A stretch of 64,000 bases of DNA, taken from positions 7,085,888 to 7,149,887 of the forward strand of contig CP034979.1 of assembly GCA_004026145.2 (NCBI GenBank), given 5' to 3'. Of this stretch, positions 44,101 through 56,840 are shown piece after piece. The first letter of the stretch is position 1. Each line of letters starts with the position of its first letter. The DNA is from Takifugu bimaculatus (lineage: Eukaryota > Chordata > Actinopteri > Tetraodontiformes > Tetraodontidae). A program made the translations under genes and the position numbers. The notes below the pieces were generated by a model, which worked only from the letters and a program-made list of their open reading frames with translations, had not been told where the DNA came from and searched no databases.

Positions 44101-47100
44101 TTTCACACACACACACGCACGTACACACACATACAAGATGGCCACTGTTGCCGTGTCAACATAGAGGTCATTGAGCCAGACGAAACTGTTGGAGGCAAAA
44201 AGAAAAGACATGTCAATCTCTCACATACACATACCCTCATACACAAACTCACACACACTCATGTTTGGCATGTTTAGTATGTTTGGCGTGTTCAGCATGC
44301 CTGTGAGGTGATAACAGGCACATGAGCATGTGTAAGCTGAGCAGCTGCTCGATGAAGTGAGGATGGTTGCGGGATGGTCTGGTCTGTAGCTTTTATTATT
44401 TATCATTTTTAATCAATAAATCAAAATTGTAATAAAAAAAGGTAAATATTTAAACTGTAGTTATGGCAGAGGACATATTTTTAATTAGTAAATTTGAAAA
44501 TACATTACAAAACTTTTGGACATTATTTTGGATGCTATAAATTAAGCTAAAGATGACAAAAATAAGCTAGATTTTTTATTTATTAACTGAACTGTAATAA
44601 AGTAAAAAAGGTATTTTTAAATGAATGGTCACAAAACAGTTTTAAATTTGATTTATTTGTTGTCTGAGAAAATGTAATTTATTAATTTTTATTGATCGTG
44701 TCTTTTGTCTTTAGGATAGTAATTTATCTATTTAAAACAGGGACAGTGCACAAAAGCAAGATAATGTTGCCACCTCTGAGACCTTCAGCTGCATTCATTG
44801 TTGTGTGTTGTATTAGAGGGATTAATTTTCTCATATAAATAAAATAATATTTTTAATGGTGGTGGCGAAGCGGAAGGTTCTCAGTTTGAGCCCCGGTGCA
44901 GACAAATATTTTTAATTATAAACCATTTTTCAATAAAAAATGCATCAGATAGGAAGTTGAGTCATTAGCATACAAACATTTGGTGACATCAAGATTTTTT
45001 TTCTGTCATAACTAAACTGTCACAAAAGCAAAAACACCAGAAATTAAACACCGAACCTCCTCATGCTCCCATTTCGGCCCTGATGAGCTGACGAGTCATC
45101 CAGAAGTGGACCTGCCTTCACCCATATTTAGCTGGGAGGGACTCCAGCATTTTAATTTTACTGATAAAAATGAAAGTACATGCCCTCCTATGCTGTAGGA
45201 GGCGCTATGACATTGATATTTAAGGACACAAAGAAGAGAAGTCCACATAGGGACACTGGCTTGACTGTTCCTGAAGTCAAACACAATAAACTCCTGATTA
45301 AATGTAAAATATTATCAGATTCTGTTTGAACTTTAGGGGTTGGGTCTCAACTAAAGTTCCCTCTGGAGTGTGTGTGTGTTTTGGATTAGTCTCTATTTGA
45401 AGTGTGAGGTCTGATTTAAGCTGCAGGTCGCTGTAGACATATGCAGTGATCCTGCCTGTCTGAACAAGCGTTCACTGCCAAAGTCTCACAAACACATGTG
45501 CACATGCACATATGCACATGCAAATGATGAGTTGGTAGAGGAAAGAAAGGAGGGTCCTTTCACAAACCTGCTGCACAAATGCACTTAACCAACTAGTATC
45601 AAAGTATTAGCATATTTGGCTAACTTGTATCAAAGTATTAGCACATTACATAACATGTATCACAGATGACAATCTGCTTTACAGTAGACAGTAAAAAAGC
45701 AGGACACAAACACTCCCTCTGGTTGGTTCCATCTGAAAGGTTCAAGTCAAATGTGTGGTCTGTGATGATTGTAGATAGTAGAACTTTTCCAGCATCTTGC
45801 TGAGGTGAACTTTCATCTGAAAGTTCCTGGTGATGGCAAGTCTGACAGAGGAGTCAGTTGAGTTAGAAACATTTCTTCTGTAATTTTTGCTACAAGAACT
45901 TTTGTAAGGAATCTTTGGAGGAACACTGAATAGTTCTAGGTGGTTTTTATTGACAGTTTGTCCATTTGGGCCCCTGAGCAGCCTAGAGTAGCATGCGGCC
46001 AAACATGGAGGTGACCCTGGCAGTGTGGAGGTCAAGCCAGAAAGCGGAGATGGAGCAGATTACAGAAGCTCTGCCCCATTTGTTTAGCAACAACATGTGA
46101 AGACAACACTAATACCGTTGCTCAACTAGAAAATGTCAGGGGACCTTTAGAGGCTTACGGCTGCTGAGCACATGTGACGCTGTGGGAGCAGAAGCTGCTA
46201 AGCTCTGAGGGCAAAGTACTTCTTTGATTGTTTGGTCAAAATCTCATCCTAAAGGCCAGAAAACACAAACACGGGCGGGATTATCGGCTGCGGCCCAAAG
46301 GAAATGAAATTCCTTCGACAAGGCACTTAAACAGCTTTTAGAAACAACCAACAGAAGCAAGCATGCATCCTGCACTTCCTGTCCTGTCAATCATCAACAG
46401 TACATTTGTGGCAATGCCATCACGGTGCAGCTCATCTATTGACGAACCAGATTCATACGTTTCATGCAGAAACCAGTAACTGACTGGGCAGGGTCTCCTG
46501 GTGCCGCTGCACATGTTAACATGTTTCCTACGCAGATGATAGTGATGCTTCAGTGGCTGGTCATCCAAAAGAGCAAAGAGGGGCAACATTCATCACTTCT
46601 ACTTAATTTTAGTTTGTAAAAATGGTAGCCAACTCATTTAGAACACCCTGGTCAAAACCACAAGTTACCATCCAAGATGACGTACAGCCGGGAAAGCCAT
46701 AACCGGCAATGCTGTAGTCTGGTGAACCAATCAGAAACTGGATTAATTTGTTTAATGGATAAAACTAGTCCATGGGGTTCTGGACTAAAGCCCCATCAGG
46801 CCTCGTTAACAGTCTGAACTCTGGGAAAGTCGGTGGCTTTTCGGCCTATCTTCTTCCTCTCGTTAGACTCCACGCAGCCATGGTGGGGTGCTGGCCCAGA
46901 ACACAAAAGGGGAGCTGGGGCCCATTGATGGCTCTCAGAGACCAGGCTGGGTCCATTAGCATCGGGGTCAGGAGTCTGCGGCCTCCTAACACGAGCTGTC
47001 GCCTCAGCTCAGCCTCAGCCCGTAGCGGCCATTATTTTCTGGGCTGCTGAGAACGCGAGGGCAGTGGACTAAAAGATAACATGATTGCAGGGGACAAAGC

Positions 47101-48098
47101 AATGACCATACGCTAGTAAAGCTGCTCACGTTAGTCAGACGTAGGAGCTGGAGGAGCAAGAACCCTTTTTCTTTCGAAAGAAATCAAATTTCTGATCGAC
47201 ACAATCCTGAAATCAGAACTAAGGGGATGGCTAGCTAGCTAAACCACATCAAATCTTCTAGAGAAGGATCAATAATGGAGGCCTCCAGATGGATAAAGAT
47301 GATAGATTTCTGGTGGCTAACCATTAAAATTGGAACATTTTTAGCACAGGTCACAACCTTGAGTGGGGTCCACATGTGATGACAGTCAGGTTGTTTTTAT
47401 CCCGATTCTCTCCCTCTTGACCGAGGACGGAAACACCCCATTACCTAATTTCTTAGAAGATTATCTGTTGGTCTGAGGGGTCTTAAAGAGTGAATTTGTC
47501 CCGACAATCGGCTCAAAAAATGGTCTGAAAAAGGAAGCAGCATGAAAAAAAAAACAAGCAAGTTGGGAATGCCTCCAGGATGTTGTGTCTTTATTCTATT
47601 TAAAAAACTAGTCCCAAGACCACCATCTTCCCTCTCCTTGTATGTCCTCAACATTTTCTGTTGTTTTCCAGTTGTTACAGTAGCATCAAAACACCTGATT
47701 TATCTCTGTGTTGGTTCATAAACTGAAAAAACCTTTTATGATTTAGGAAATCCTTATAAATAATGCTTAAACCTAACTATACATGGTTGTGGACAAGATT
47801 GATGGTCCTTGTGAAAAACAAAACAATCAAGTTTGAGAAGAGTTTAATACTTTTCACCATGAGAGTGTGTGAGTGGCCCCACAATTATATCAGAACAATA
47901 ACAAATACTCTGTCTCCATGACAACTGTATAAATACAAACATTGTCATCAGATTGCCAAGTCATAGGTTAAAGGTCACATGTGCAACCTCGGGTTTCTGC
48001 TTTTCCTCCTCGTCAGCTGGGATTCAGCTGAACTCTGAAACTCATGTCTGTCGGCGCTGGTCCTGATCTGCGACTGGGTCTGGATGTGGACCAAACGA
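41854..48098. other. Intergenic DNA; CA tract at 44,066-44,130; slc30a6 3' flank
   Basis: No further gene recognised. 42,646-42,665 is an isolated 20-base match to the minisatellite unit. 42,990-43,080 has repeated GGGCGTGGC-like boxes. The right end (about 47,000-48,098) is downstream of the slc30a6 stop on - and should hold its 3' UTR; AATAAA read on - occurs at 47,590-47,595. Confidence 0.45.
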
Positions 48099-48692
48099 TC
48101 ACGGTTGGTAATGTCTTTGCTGTAATGGTATGTTGCTGGGGTTGCCTGTACTAAACTGTAAAGACACTGCTGACCCTCCAAAGGAAGTCCTGAAGTTTTC
48201 AGATGCAGGAACCCCCAGTCCTCTGTAAGCCGCACCCAGAGCCTGCATGCTGGGCCTCAGCCCGAACCCAGACTGGACCGGGCCCTGATTTAGTCCACCT
48301 GTGTAGTGAGATGGTCCGTAGGCGAGTCCCAGGCCATATGGCGGCCTGGGAAGGTGGAGTCCAGAGGTGGCAAGGACCATAGGTGCTACATTTCTTCCTG
48401 GGGTCTCAAAGGCAAACTCAGGCAGAGGACTGCTGTGTTTAGATGGTGTGGAAGTCAATGGGTCTGCCACCAGAGGCGGCAAAGAGGCAGCACCTGTGTA
48501 GCCTTCAACGGTGGTTTGGTGGGGAGCAGAAACAGGGGAGGACACAGTGCCAGTGAGGAGGGGCCGCATCCAATCGTCCTTAAATATCTGGACCGTCAGT
48601 GTGGACACCAATGGCAGCAGCCGGTTAGTGACGTGAGCCAGGACCAGCTGCTCGTTTGCATCACGGCGGATACGAACATGGGCAGACCCAGC
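48099..48692 (-). CDS. slc30a6: slc30a6 terminal coding exon
   Basis: 594 bp including the TGA. Acceptor CTGTTGCAG. Encodes the end of the conserved cytosolic domain, then a long Pro/Ser/Gly-rich tail with the conserved LTSTPSKHSSPLPEF and PYGLGLAYG segments. Only parts of the tail resemble other vertebrate ZnT6 proteins, and it is longer than the human one. Confidence 0.93.
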   Translation of the reverse strand, partial: AGSAHVRIRRDANEQLVLAHVTNRLLPLVSTLTVQIFKDDWMRPLLTGTVSSPVSAPHQTTVEGYTGAASLPPLVADPLTSTPSKHSSPLPEFAFETPGRNVAPMVLATSGLHLPRPPYGLGLAYGPSHYTGGLNQGPVQSGFGLRPSMQALGAAYRGLGVPASENFRTSFGGSAVSLQFSTGNPSNIPLQQRHYQP

Positions 48693-49414
48693 CTGCAACA
48701 GATGAGAGGAGACAATGGAGACAATGTAGGTGAAACAGCTGAAAAATCATGCTAACAGCAAAGCTAACTTTGATTTCACACAAAATCTAATTCTAATAGT
48801 CAAGAGATTCAAATTCTTCAAGCAACAATGACCCAGTAACATAACGGATTCTTATTAGTCCACGATGAGCTCATTCCACACAGTCAAAAGTGACCGGTTT
48901 AATTATTACAAAAATCTTTAAAATGACAGAACATCATTAGTATATTTAGTGTTGATGTATGGGACAGATGTGTACCACTCCATATTCTGTGGAAGCTGGC
49001 CTAGGCAGACTAACGTCGTTGGCCACACCTAACTTATTTAACTACCATTAATGGTTGTTACTCAACAACAAACGTACATGTTTAAATTATTTGACTCTTA
49101 TGAGCCGCTGTCACATTTTCTGACCCCAAGCATTCGCGCCATTTTGAGATTGTTTGGATAAAATGAAGGGATCAACACCTCCGATACAGTCATGTGGAAT
49201 GTGCTTGTGTACTTAGTTACATTACAGTAAGTTACGTTGTTTACTCACGGTAATTCAATTCCAGTAAATTATGTTGTTACAGTAACTTAATTATAGTGAG
49301 TTGCAATGTTTAGTTACAGTAATTTAATTACTGTAAGTTTCGCTGTTTAGTTACAGTATTTTTATCACAGTAAGTTATGTTGTTGTTTCCATTATTTCTG
49401 TCTTTGAGGATTTA

Positions 49415-49467
<53 letters not shown>

Positions 49468-52252
49468 GGCAGAAGTGCAACAGAGGGTCAAATCAGTTTG
49501 GACAGTTGCTGTTAGCAGACGGACAACAACCGTCGACTAATCGCTAAACAGTCAGAGCAACAGCAAGCAGAGGCACCAAGGAAACAAGAGACAGAACATC
49601 TCCCCCTGCAGGCAGGGACCCATCAAACATTTCTCTGGTGAGGACTTTGGTAAATGGAAGGTTTTGTAAAATACTTTTGTCAACATGTTTGTGGCTCCAC
49701 TTTAAAGTTCGCCTTCACCTTCAGGGCAGAACCAGGAGAGAGGAAGAACCACAAGGCCACCAGAACATTGGTGGCCACAGGCCAAACAGAAAAAGCTAAG
49801 AGAAGAACTGGTGTTGGCCTTTGACCTTTACGATTGCTGCCAAACAGTCAAACCCTGTCACATACCAGAGATCCAAAGCCGACAGTCCAGAAGTGTTCAT
49901 TCCGAACCTCCAGCACTCCGTCAAGAGTGGACACCTGATCCAGAAGATGAGGGAGAATCAATCATAGTTAATTGATTAAATATCTGGATTAAAGGATGAT
50001 ACATTTGTGGAACTGGAGTGTATGAACGTCTTACCTCCCTGAGCAGTTTGTCCAGTTGACCAATGATGTGGGGGGGTGTGGTCTGTCAACATAACGACAG
50101 GGTTAGAATCAGGTCTGAACAATTGGAATCTGGAAGGTTGTGAGCCCTAAATGCAGTTCTGGCGCATCTGGTTTAATCCTACGTGTCTACAGCGGCTCTG
50201 TTACGATATGATTCCTCCGAAAAAATACACACAACTCCTATTTTTGCAAGATGGTGGCGACAAGCTCCGCATACGGGACAGGACGTCAGGTGGGAAGAGA
50301 AAACAATACACCCGGAAATTTCTCAAAACAAAAACTAGTGTTTACAGTGGTTCAGGTTCAACTGTAGAAGAAGCCACACGTTAAAATATATTTCTATGAA
50401 AAATAAACCTGACACACAATAAATAATTTGTCAATTTGACATTTGAGTCAAAATAATGAAATTAAACAAACTAGAGGTCCACAAAACAGAACCCAATAAG
50501 GGTATTTTATATTGTACGTTTGGCAGCGGACAGAGGACAGAAAAAGACACACAGCAAACCCGTCCAGACCACAATGGCAACAGTGGATTATCAATGTGAG
50601 TCTCTGACCTGCAGCAGCACTTTTCCACTGTAGATGCTCATAGGATACATGGTGCCGAAGGTCATGAGGGCGATGGCGACTGCCGAGGCCGTGTCCACAG
50701 CGTTGTAGTTACTGAAAGAACCGGAGATTGTAACCTTGGTGATCATTTATTACCCAGTGAGAGCAGAAGAAATTATCCCGATGAAGAACTTACTTGACTT
50801 CTATCAGCATGTATGTGATGCAGAGGGAGAGTGCCCCCGCCACGTTGATCAGGACAAACGGGTTCATGCGGGGCAGCAGCACGCTGCTCAAACCTGGAAT
50901 GATGCCGCACAGACTGCAGGGGTACAAACCATCCATTAGCCTCATCGAGAGTCACCATCAATAACAAAGTTGCAGAGGAGGGATCATTTCTAGGAGTGAT
51001 CAGATTATTAATGGATGTCTTGGTTACAGTTCTGCTGCTGCAGCTGGACGGTGGGTGGACATTTGGGTCCATCTGTCAGGCTGCGCCGTCCTCTCTAAGC
51101 TGCAGGACCCATGTGTTTATGTTTGTCTTTGGGATTAGGCCTTTAACCCGATCACAATGCCGTAATGGACTTTACGGGACCTGAACTGGATTTGATGGGA
51201 TCACTGGTGTTTGGAGTCTGAGCTCTGGCCGAACTGGAGGAAGCTGCAGTTCTGATTTACTGGGACCACATTAGCATCTGAAGGTTCTCCTCAAGGTTAG
51301 CCTTAATGATTCAGCAGAAGGTTCCCTGTCTCTGCTCAGGAACCTTTCACTTTCTGTCATGGAGCAATCAGGATCTCCAAGTATCCAACTACTACAGATC
51401 CTTGGATGAAGACTATAAACTGGAGACCTGGGGTGAGTGTTCATCGAAGACCCAAGTACGAGGATCCATGGAAGCATCAAAGAGCCACACACACCCCGCA
51501 TTATCAGTTCTCGATCAAAGACCCAGGAACAGACCGGTAATTACAAACTTCAAACCCAAACATGTGTTGATCGATCAGTTATTGATGATGGATGGGCCAC
51601 TTGTTGCCTTCAATGAAACAAAGGGTTAGGGTTATGCGGATGGAGGCGGAGCCTGTTTGCTCCATGGTGTTTGACTCTGACACACGTTGTCTTCCAGACT
51701 GTGAAACTGACAGACTGATTGAAAAACAACCCGTTGTCAGGACAACAGCAGCACTCACGACTGACAATGGACAGATTGAGCCAAGAGGAGGAAAGAAAAG
51801 TCCAGTTGTGGAAGAGATTGACTATTTCAGCTTCCCCATAATCCCCCTTGATGCATTGATATAATTTAACATGTGACCTTGCGTGTATGTGTGTTAATCC
51901 AGAAACATCAGATGGAGAGATTAAAGGACAAATACAAACATCTGAAAGATGGAACCATGTTGGAGAAGCAAGAGCAGGAACCTTTCTGTTGGTCTTGAGT
52001 GATTTAGTCTTATCTTTCATCACACAGGAGCAGAATTAGATCTGCTGAAGTGATCAATCATCTGTAATCAGTGAAAAAATCAGACTGAAGCAAGCGCACA
52101 AGTATCTAAATCAGGATTTAGCACACACATACACAGACACACACAAACACACAGCAGGTTACTCAGGGCGACAGCCTGGAGATCTGTGCAGCAGAGCTGA
52201 GCTGTGATTGGATGAGAGAACAGAAATGAACAGGACGTCCCAGCCTTGTTTC

Positions 52253-52325
<73 letters not shown>

Positions 52326-55300
52326 CTGTATAGCATGCTCTCCTCAGCGTTGTATGTGCAGTCAGTGTGTGCACTGTGATCCAGCGTCCCAGCCTGACCT
52401 CAGCAGGGTCTGGAGGCCAACTGCGTTATATAAAATCTGCCTTCAACTTCTTTCTATTAAAATGTGTCTCCTCTGTAAAAAAAACACGATTTACAACTCT
52501 GCTGTCATTGTCCTTGTCTTCTTCTGTCATTCCTGTTTGTGTTGCAACAGTTTCTCATGGTCACCAGAGAAACCTGGGCCTCTGTTATGGAATCCCAACC
52601 ATGTGACAGCAGATGGAAGCGGAGTCTAGTTGAGGAAGGGTTTGCCTGCCCCACTCTTCTGACTGTGACATTATCTGCCAATTATTGTTCTGATAACTAT
52701 TGTTCACTGACTGTCTGAGGAATCTGGGCCACACAAAAGTGTAACTGGGAGCAGAATGAGTAAAAAGGTGTTAAAGTCTTACCTTCGACTAAGATCGGCC
52801 ACATGTTCCTGGAGCCAACTGCTGCTGGCCGCTGCAGAAAATCACACCACAGTTTTAAGGTTATTGTCATTGTTAGTACAATTTCCATTAGTGCTGTCAC
52901 CAGTAACCCAACAGCAAGTCTGTAGGTCAGAGGATCATTTGAAAAATAGTGCTACCTGAACTCGAGGATGAGGCTCCGCCACTTAATACATGCAGATGCT
53001 AATGGCACTAATGTCAATTTGTTGCACATAACTGAACCCAGGCAGGAACATGAAACCCCACAATGATATGAATCAGGATCGAAATGAAGAGTTTTACTGT
53101 AATACCACATGCTATCAGAGTGGTGATGAACTGACCCCAGACAGCCAATGACATCTCTTGCAAACCTCCAGCTTGTTCCTAATCAGGGGTGTAACAAGTC
53201 CTGCAGCAGATCGAGTAAGATCACACACACAGCCCCCATACATTTAGCTGTGACAACTGCACCTAGTGAGGTGATGATGACCAGCAGAGAGTTCAGGAAA
53301 CCGTTTATCAGGTCTGTAACTTGTGAATATCAAAAAGTTAACTATCACTCATCAGGAAACACAGAACACTCAGGTTTCCTCTAACAACTCCTCCATCCTA
53401 TCATGGTGAACAAACCGCATCACAGTGAGATGAGGACACGGCGGCGTGGCGCGGCGCCCACTCAGTGTTTAAAAAAAGATGAGCGCTCTCGCTTGACTGT
53501 GTCTCTGCGTCTTTAACTGTGGATGACATGGTGGACCCTGGAGGCTCAGTGTCGGGTCAAAGGCCTTTCACATCCCATCCGCCTCAGACCTGGGCTCTCT
53601 GTGTGCTGTTGGTGTGTATGTGAGCGCGCGTCTCTGTGTGTATCGGGGGGGGGGGTTGTTTTTGCTCGCAGTGTGAGTCAGTCTAAACAAACATTTCAAT
53701 GGAGTGACTTATTTATGATCTGTGTGGATGACATTAGTGGTGGGGGGGGGGGGGGGGGGGAGTGTGTTAGCATGTGCCTGCCCCTCTGGCACACTACATT
53801 ACCACTGTCTGGAACATGGTTGCATAATGCACTTTTAGTCTAGCTGTGTGTGTGTGTGTGTGTGTTAGTGATATTGTGTTTGTGCGTACTTTCCTCTTCC
53901 CATTCCAAAATGTCAGATGTTAAGTGATGTTGAGACTGCTGCAGACAGCTGACACACAGACACACACAGAGACAGACACACACACATTTGACCTCATTCA
54001 AGACTTTTCAGCATGAATCAGTCAGAGAAGAACCACTTTTTTGTCCACATAAAAATGTTCCTGTAGATAAAAATAGAACTACTTCTGTGATTTATGTTCT
54101 GCTGATTAAAATCACTAAAGAAATTCTGCAGTTGGAATTATTAAAAAGATCTTGAGATCTTTATGTTTTCAATAATTCTGTTAATGCTTCTTCTGCTCTC
54201 TCAGTTCTGCTCAATTTGCTGCATTATTCCATCGTTGAATTGTGTCTTTCTGGACATTTTATTGGGAATTCCAGGACAAAGGGAGACAGACAGATGTGGA
54301 CAGCTGCGAGAGAAACTAATCTTCCTCACAGGTTATCATATGAAGGTCCACAAGGCTCCAGTTTGGAACCTTGACAAATGAGTTTATCAAAGATCTGACA
54401 GGTGACCTCGTTGGAGGAAGACAACAGGAAAGTTGAGGGACAACTGAAGATCAGTTGTAAAACCATCCAGGTCAACATGATTCACGCGGCTTTATAGATG
54501 GTCCATCCAGTCAGTAAGCGAGAGCACGTGCTCCTGACCGGCTCTGGTTAGGCCCACACAAACTTTGTGTCTCAGTGTGCTGAAGGTTGGCAGCATGTCT
54601 GACAGGTGTGCCGCAGGAAAATCCAGTTTATATGTTGCATGACAACACACATGAGATGTCCCACCAATGCAAACATACCAAAAGAAATCTTCTGAAATTA
54701 ATTTGCAAAGCTGTGTTGTCATAGTTTGAGACGCACCAACTGTTTGGTTTTAGAACTTATTGATTTGGAGTAATTAATTGGGGACCAAGCCCTAAGCCTT
54801 CCCTGTGCTTCTCATTTATTAAGCAACGACTGTTTTTCAATAATCTCCTAAAATATAACAAAGACAAATTGTTGCTGTTCCCCAGTGAGTTGGGAGGATT
54901 TATCAATCCCACAGTCAGCAGCAAAAACATCAGTCCAGGATGAGCATCCAGTGATACAAGGTGCCGAATTTACCTTCAGACACATAGGAGAAGGGTTTGT
55001 TCCGGACAGACAGCAGCGTCAACAGGTGGAAGAAGAGCGCCACGAAGGTTCCCACCAGCAGACGACCCCTGCAGAAAGAACCACACATCTGACATCACGG
55101 TAACAGGCTAGCAACTGACCTCAGGGCTAATTATTTAATCTCCAGAAATACCCCAATATCAGCATTTTAACCAGATAAAAATTATACTTCTTATAGTTAA
55201 ATAGTTTTTATTCATAAAAAGCAAAAAAAAATAATTATAGATTAATCTTATCGCAACAATGAGGAACCATCTGCCGACCTCTCCCGTTCCCAGCACTTTT

Positions 55301-56589
55301 TAAAGTATACTGGAGAAACTGTTTTGTTCCAGTAAACTTACCCCCCCCACACCCCCCAAAGGGATAATTTGCACATGGAAGCACCTGGAATAAATCCGAA
55401 TTGCCTTTGGACCAAGATCAGGATGATAGCCACACAAATCTGAAGTTGGTGTCATCCAAATTCCACAAAAACACTAGACACTAACTTTAAAAGTCCCCCC
55501 TCAGCTACTAAGCAGCCCCTCATCCGCATCACAACAAACCAGGGAGAGACAGAGTGGTTCTGACATCAGATTCTGTTGAGCAGACCACCAACAACCCCAT
55601 TGGTAGCATGCCTGCTCAACCGTCCTCCACCCACCATTAACAGCCATCACACATCACTAACTCATCACAGGGAGAAAACAGGTGCTGCATAACATCAACG
55701 GCAGGAGGGCTTCTGGTCCGGCTGGAGTCTCAGGCTGAACTCTGAGTGCATGTGCACGCAGTTAGCAGCTGTCTTCACTCAGTACCTTTACATGCCCAGT
55801 TTAATCCACCTATGCTCATAAAGGGACTCTTGTGTCTTATCTGAATATGTTCCTTGTTCCAGTTTATACGCAATGGAGAAAGTGGGATAAGTAAGGGGAA
55901 CCTGTCCTCCTAAACACTAGGGTACGATATGCATCTTTACAGCCCCTTTATGGTTGATGTGTTACAGCCCACAATAACCAAGTGTAGTTAGGGGGCAGAG
56001 CAGCATCTCTAAAAACAGGATGATGACTAATGCTACGGCTTCCTTACTGACTGTGCAGTTCTCTTTTGCCAGCATGAGGTGGTAGCTCATGAGCCCTGCT
56101 GGAACCAAGGAGCAAGACTAACAAAATATCCTACTTGCACTTTTCTGTTCTTTACTTATTTTTTTTATTTGATTATTTAATGGAACCAAAGATATCACCT
56201 CACCACCGTCCAAAACATCTCACACACACACTACAAATCAGTCAAAGTTAGTTCAGGTTTGTTACTGAAACAATGAAAATGAAAATATTAGATATGAACA
56301 TGTCAGGAGGGGGTTCCTCCAACAAACATCCTGTTACCTCCACCAATTTACCTGGTTCCCAGCAAGTATGTGCGTGTGTTTGTATCTGTTCGTGCATGTG
56401 CGATTAATGCAGAACCATTTCATAAATCATTAAAACTACCAGAGTAATGAAGTGTTAATTAACTATTAAAGTCAAATGTGAGCTTTGTTCTTTACCTGCT
56501 GACAGAATCAGTTGTTTGCTCCTCCCCTAGTAATGATGTTGATGCATTTCATTCACTCACGCTCTGTCAGACTGTGACAACAATCAGAC

Positions 56590-56639
<50 letters not shown>

Positions 56640-56681
56640 ACTTACGTATGGACCTCAGGCTGCTCCATGAAGCGTTCCACG
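48099..56681 (-). CDS. slc30a6: Zinc transporter 6 (ZnT6), downstream eight exons
   Basis: Eight - strand exons join in frame with GT-AG sites: 56,681-56,646, 55,068-54,974, 52,831-52,783, 50,913-50,794, 50,711-50,609, 50,082-50,035, 49,934-49,866 and 48,692-48,099 (stop TGA). They encode about 370 residues that follow vertebrate ZnT6: VERFMEQPEVHT; a membrane segment in GRLLVGTFVALFFHLLTLLS; SWLQEHVADLSRSLCGIIPG; NPFVLINVAGALSLCITYML; VDTASAVAIALMTFGTMYP; and the cytosolic domain (RNEHFWTVGFGSL… HVRIRRDANEQLVLAHVTNR… VQIFKDDWMRP). ZnT6 pairs with ZnT5 to move zinc into the early secretory pathway and is thought to be the non-transporting partner. Family proteins are about 460 residues. The first ~120 residues are not found before the window end, so those exons probably lie beyond 64,000. 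Confidence 0.94.
49413..49466. repeat. (CA)n microsatellite in slc30a6 intron
   Basis: About 25 uninterrupted CA units, downstream of a stretch with repeated AGTTACAGTAA motifs (49,215-49,380). Confidence 0.95.
49866..49934 (-). CDS. slc30a6: slc30a6 coding exon
   Basis: 69 bp, exactly 23 codons, from VSTLDGVLEVRNEHFW to VGFGSL. Acceptor CTGGATCAG, donor GTATGT. Core of the cation-efflux cytosolic domain. Confidence 0.94.
50035..50082 (-). CDS. slc30a6: slc30a6 coding exon
   Basis: 48 bp, exactly 16 codons (TTPPHIIGQLDKLLRE). Acceptor GTTGACAG, donor GTAAGA. Start of the cytosolic C-terminal domain. Confidence 0.94.
50609..50711 (-). CDS. slc30a6: slc30a6 coding exon
   Basis: 103 bp, 1+34 codons. 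Acceptor TTCTTTCAG, donor GTCAGA. Encodes NYNAVDTASAVAIALMTFGT and YSGKVLLQ, the last membrane helix of the transporter. Confidence 0.94.
50794..50913 (-). CDS. slc30a6: slc30a6 coding exon
   Basis: 120 bp. Acceptor CCCCTGCAG, donor GTAAGT. Encodes the loop LCGIIPGLSS, then RMNP, then a transmembrane segment ending ITYMLIEV. Confidence 0.94.
52256..52323. repeat. (GT)n microsatellite in slc30a6 intron
   Basis: About 34 uninterrupted GT units. Confidence 0.96.
52783..52831 (-). CDS. slc30a6: slc30a6 coding exon
   Basis: 49 bp. Acceptor TTTCTGCAG, donor GTAAGA. Encodes ASSSWLQEHVADLSR, highly conserved in ZnT6. Confidence 0.93.
52970..54973. other. slc30a6 intron with G runs
   Basis: No exon recognised. 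There is a G run near 53,646-53,655 and an uninterrupted 19-base G run at 53,742-53,760. Short GT and CA tracts occur at 53,845-53,865 and 53,955-53,988. Confidence 0.55.
54974..55068 (-). CDS. slc30a6: slc30a6 coding exon
   Basis: 95 bp, 1+31 codons+1. Acceptor TTTCTGCAG, donor GTAAAT. Encodes a hydrophobic membrane helix followed by the RNKPFSYVSE loop. Confidence 0.93.
55069..56596. other. slc30a6 intron, nothing recognised
   Basis: Unique-looking intronic DNA with no supported exon. Confidence 0.5.
56597..56638. repeat. (GT)n microsatellite
   Basis: About 20 GT units adjoining the donor site of the exon at 56,646-56,681. Confidence 0.95.
56646..56681 (-). CDS. slc30a6: slc30a6 coding exon (first in window)
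   Basis: 36 bp. Acceptor TTTGTCAG, donor GTAAGTG. Encodes (S)VERFMEQPEVH(T) and ends inside a Thr codon. A pure GT microsatellite (56,597-56,638) starts seven bases inside the downstream intron. Confidence 0.9.
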
Positions 56682-56840
56682 CTGACAAACAGAAACAATG
56701 TCAATGACACTAGTCAGGTGGGATTACCGAGTGTGTGTGTGAGAGAGAAAATTAAAGAGGACAAGGAGCCTACAGAAGCGCCTTTCCCACCAGCTAAAAA
56801 GCCCTTTTAAACCTGTATCATCAGCATTTGATGACAGTAT

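Noticed and set aside
44860..44910. tRNA-like sequence (GGTTCTCAGTTTGAGCCCC)
   Set aside because: It resembles a B-box only. No A-box or foldable cloverleaf was found, so no tRNA gene is claimed.
48306..48755. 149-codon open frame on + over the last slc30a6 exon
   Set aside because: Antisense shadow of a real exon whose - strand frame matches ZnT6 with correct splice sites.
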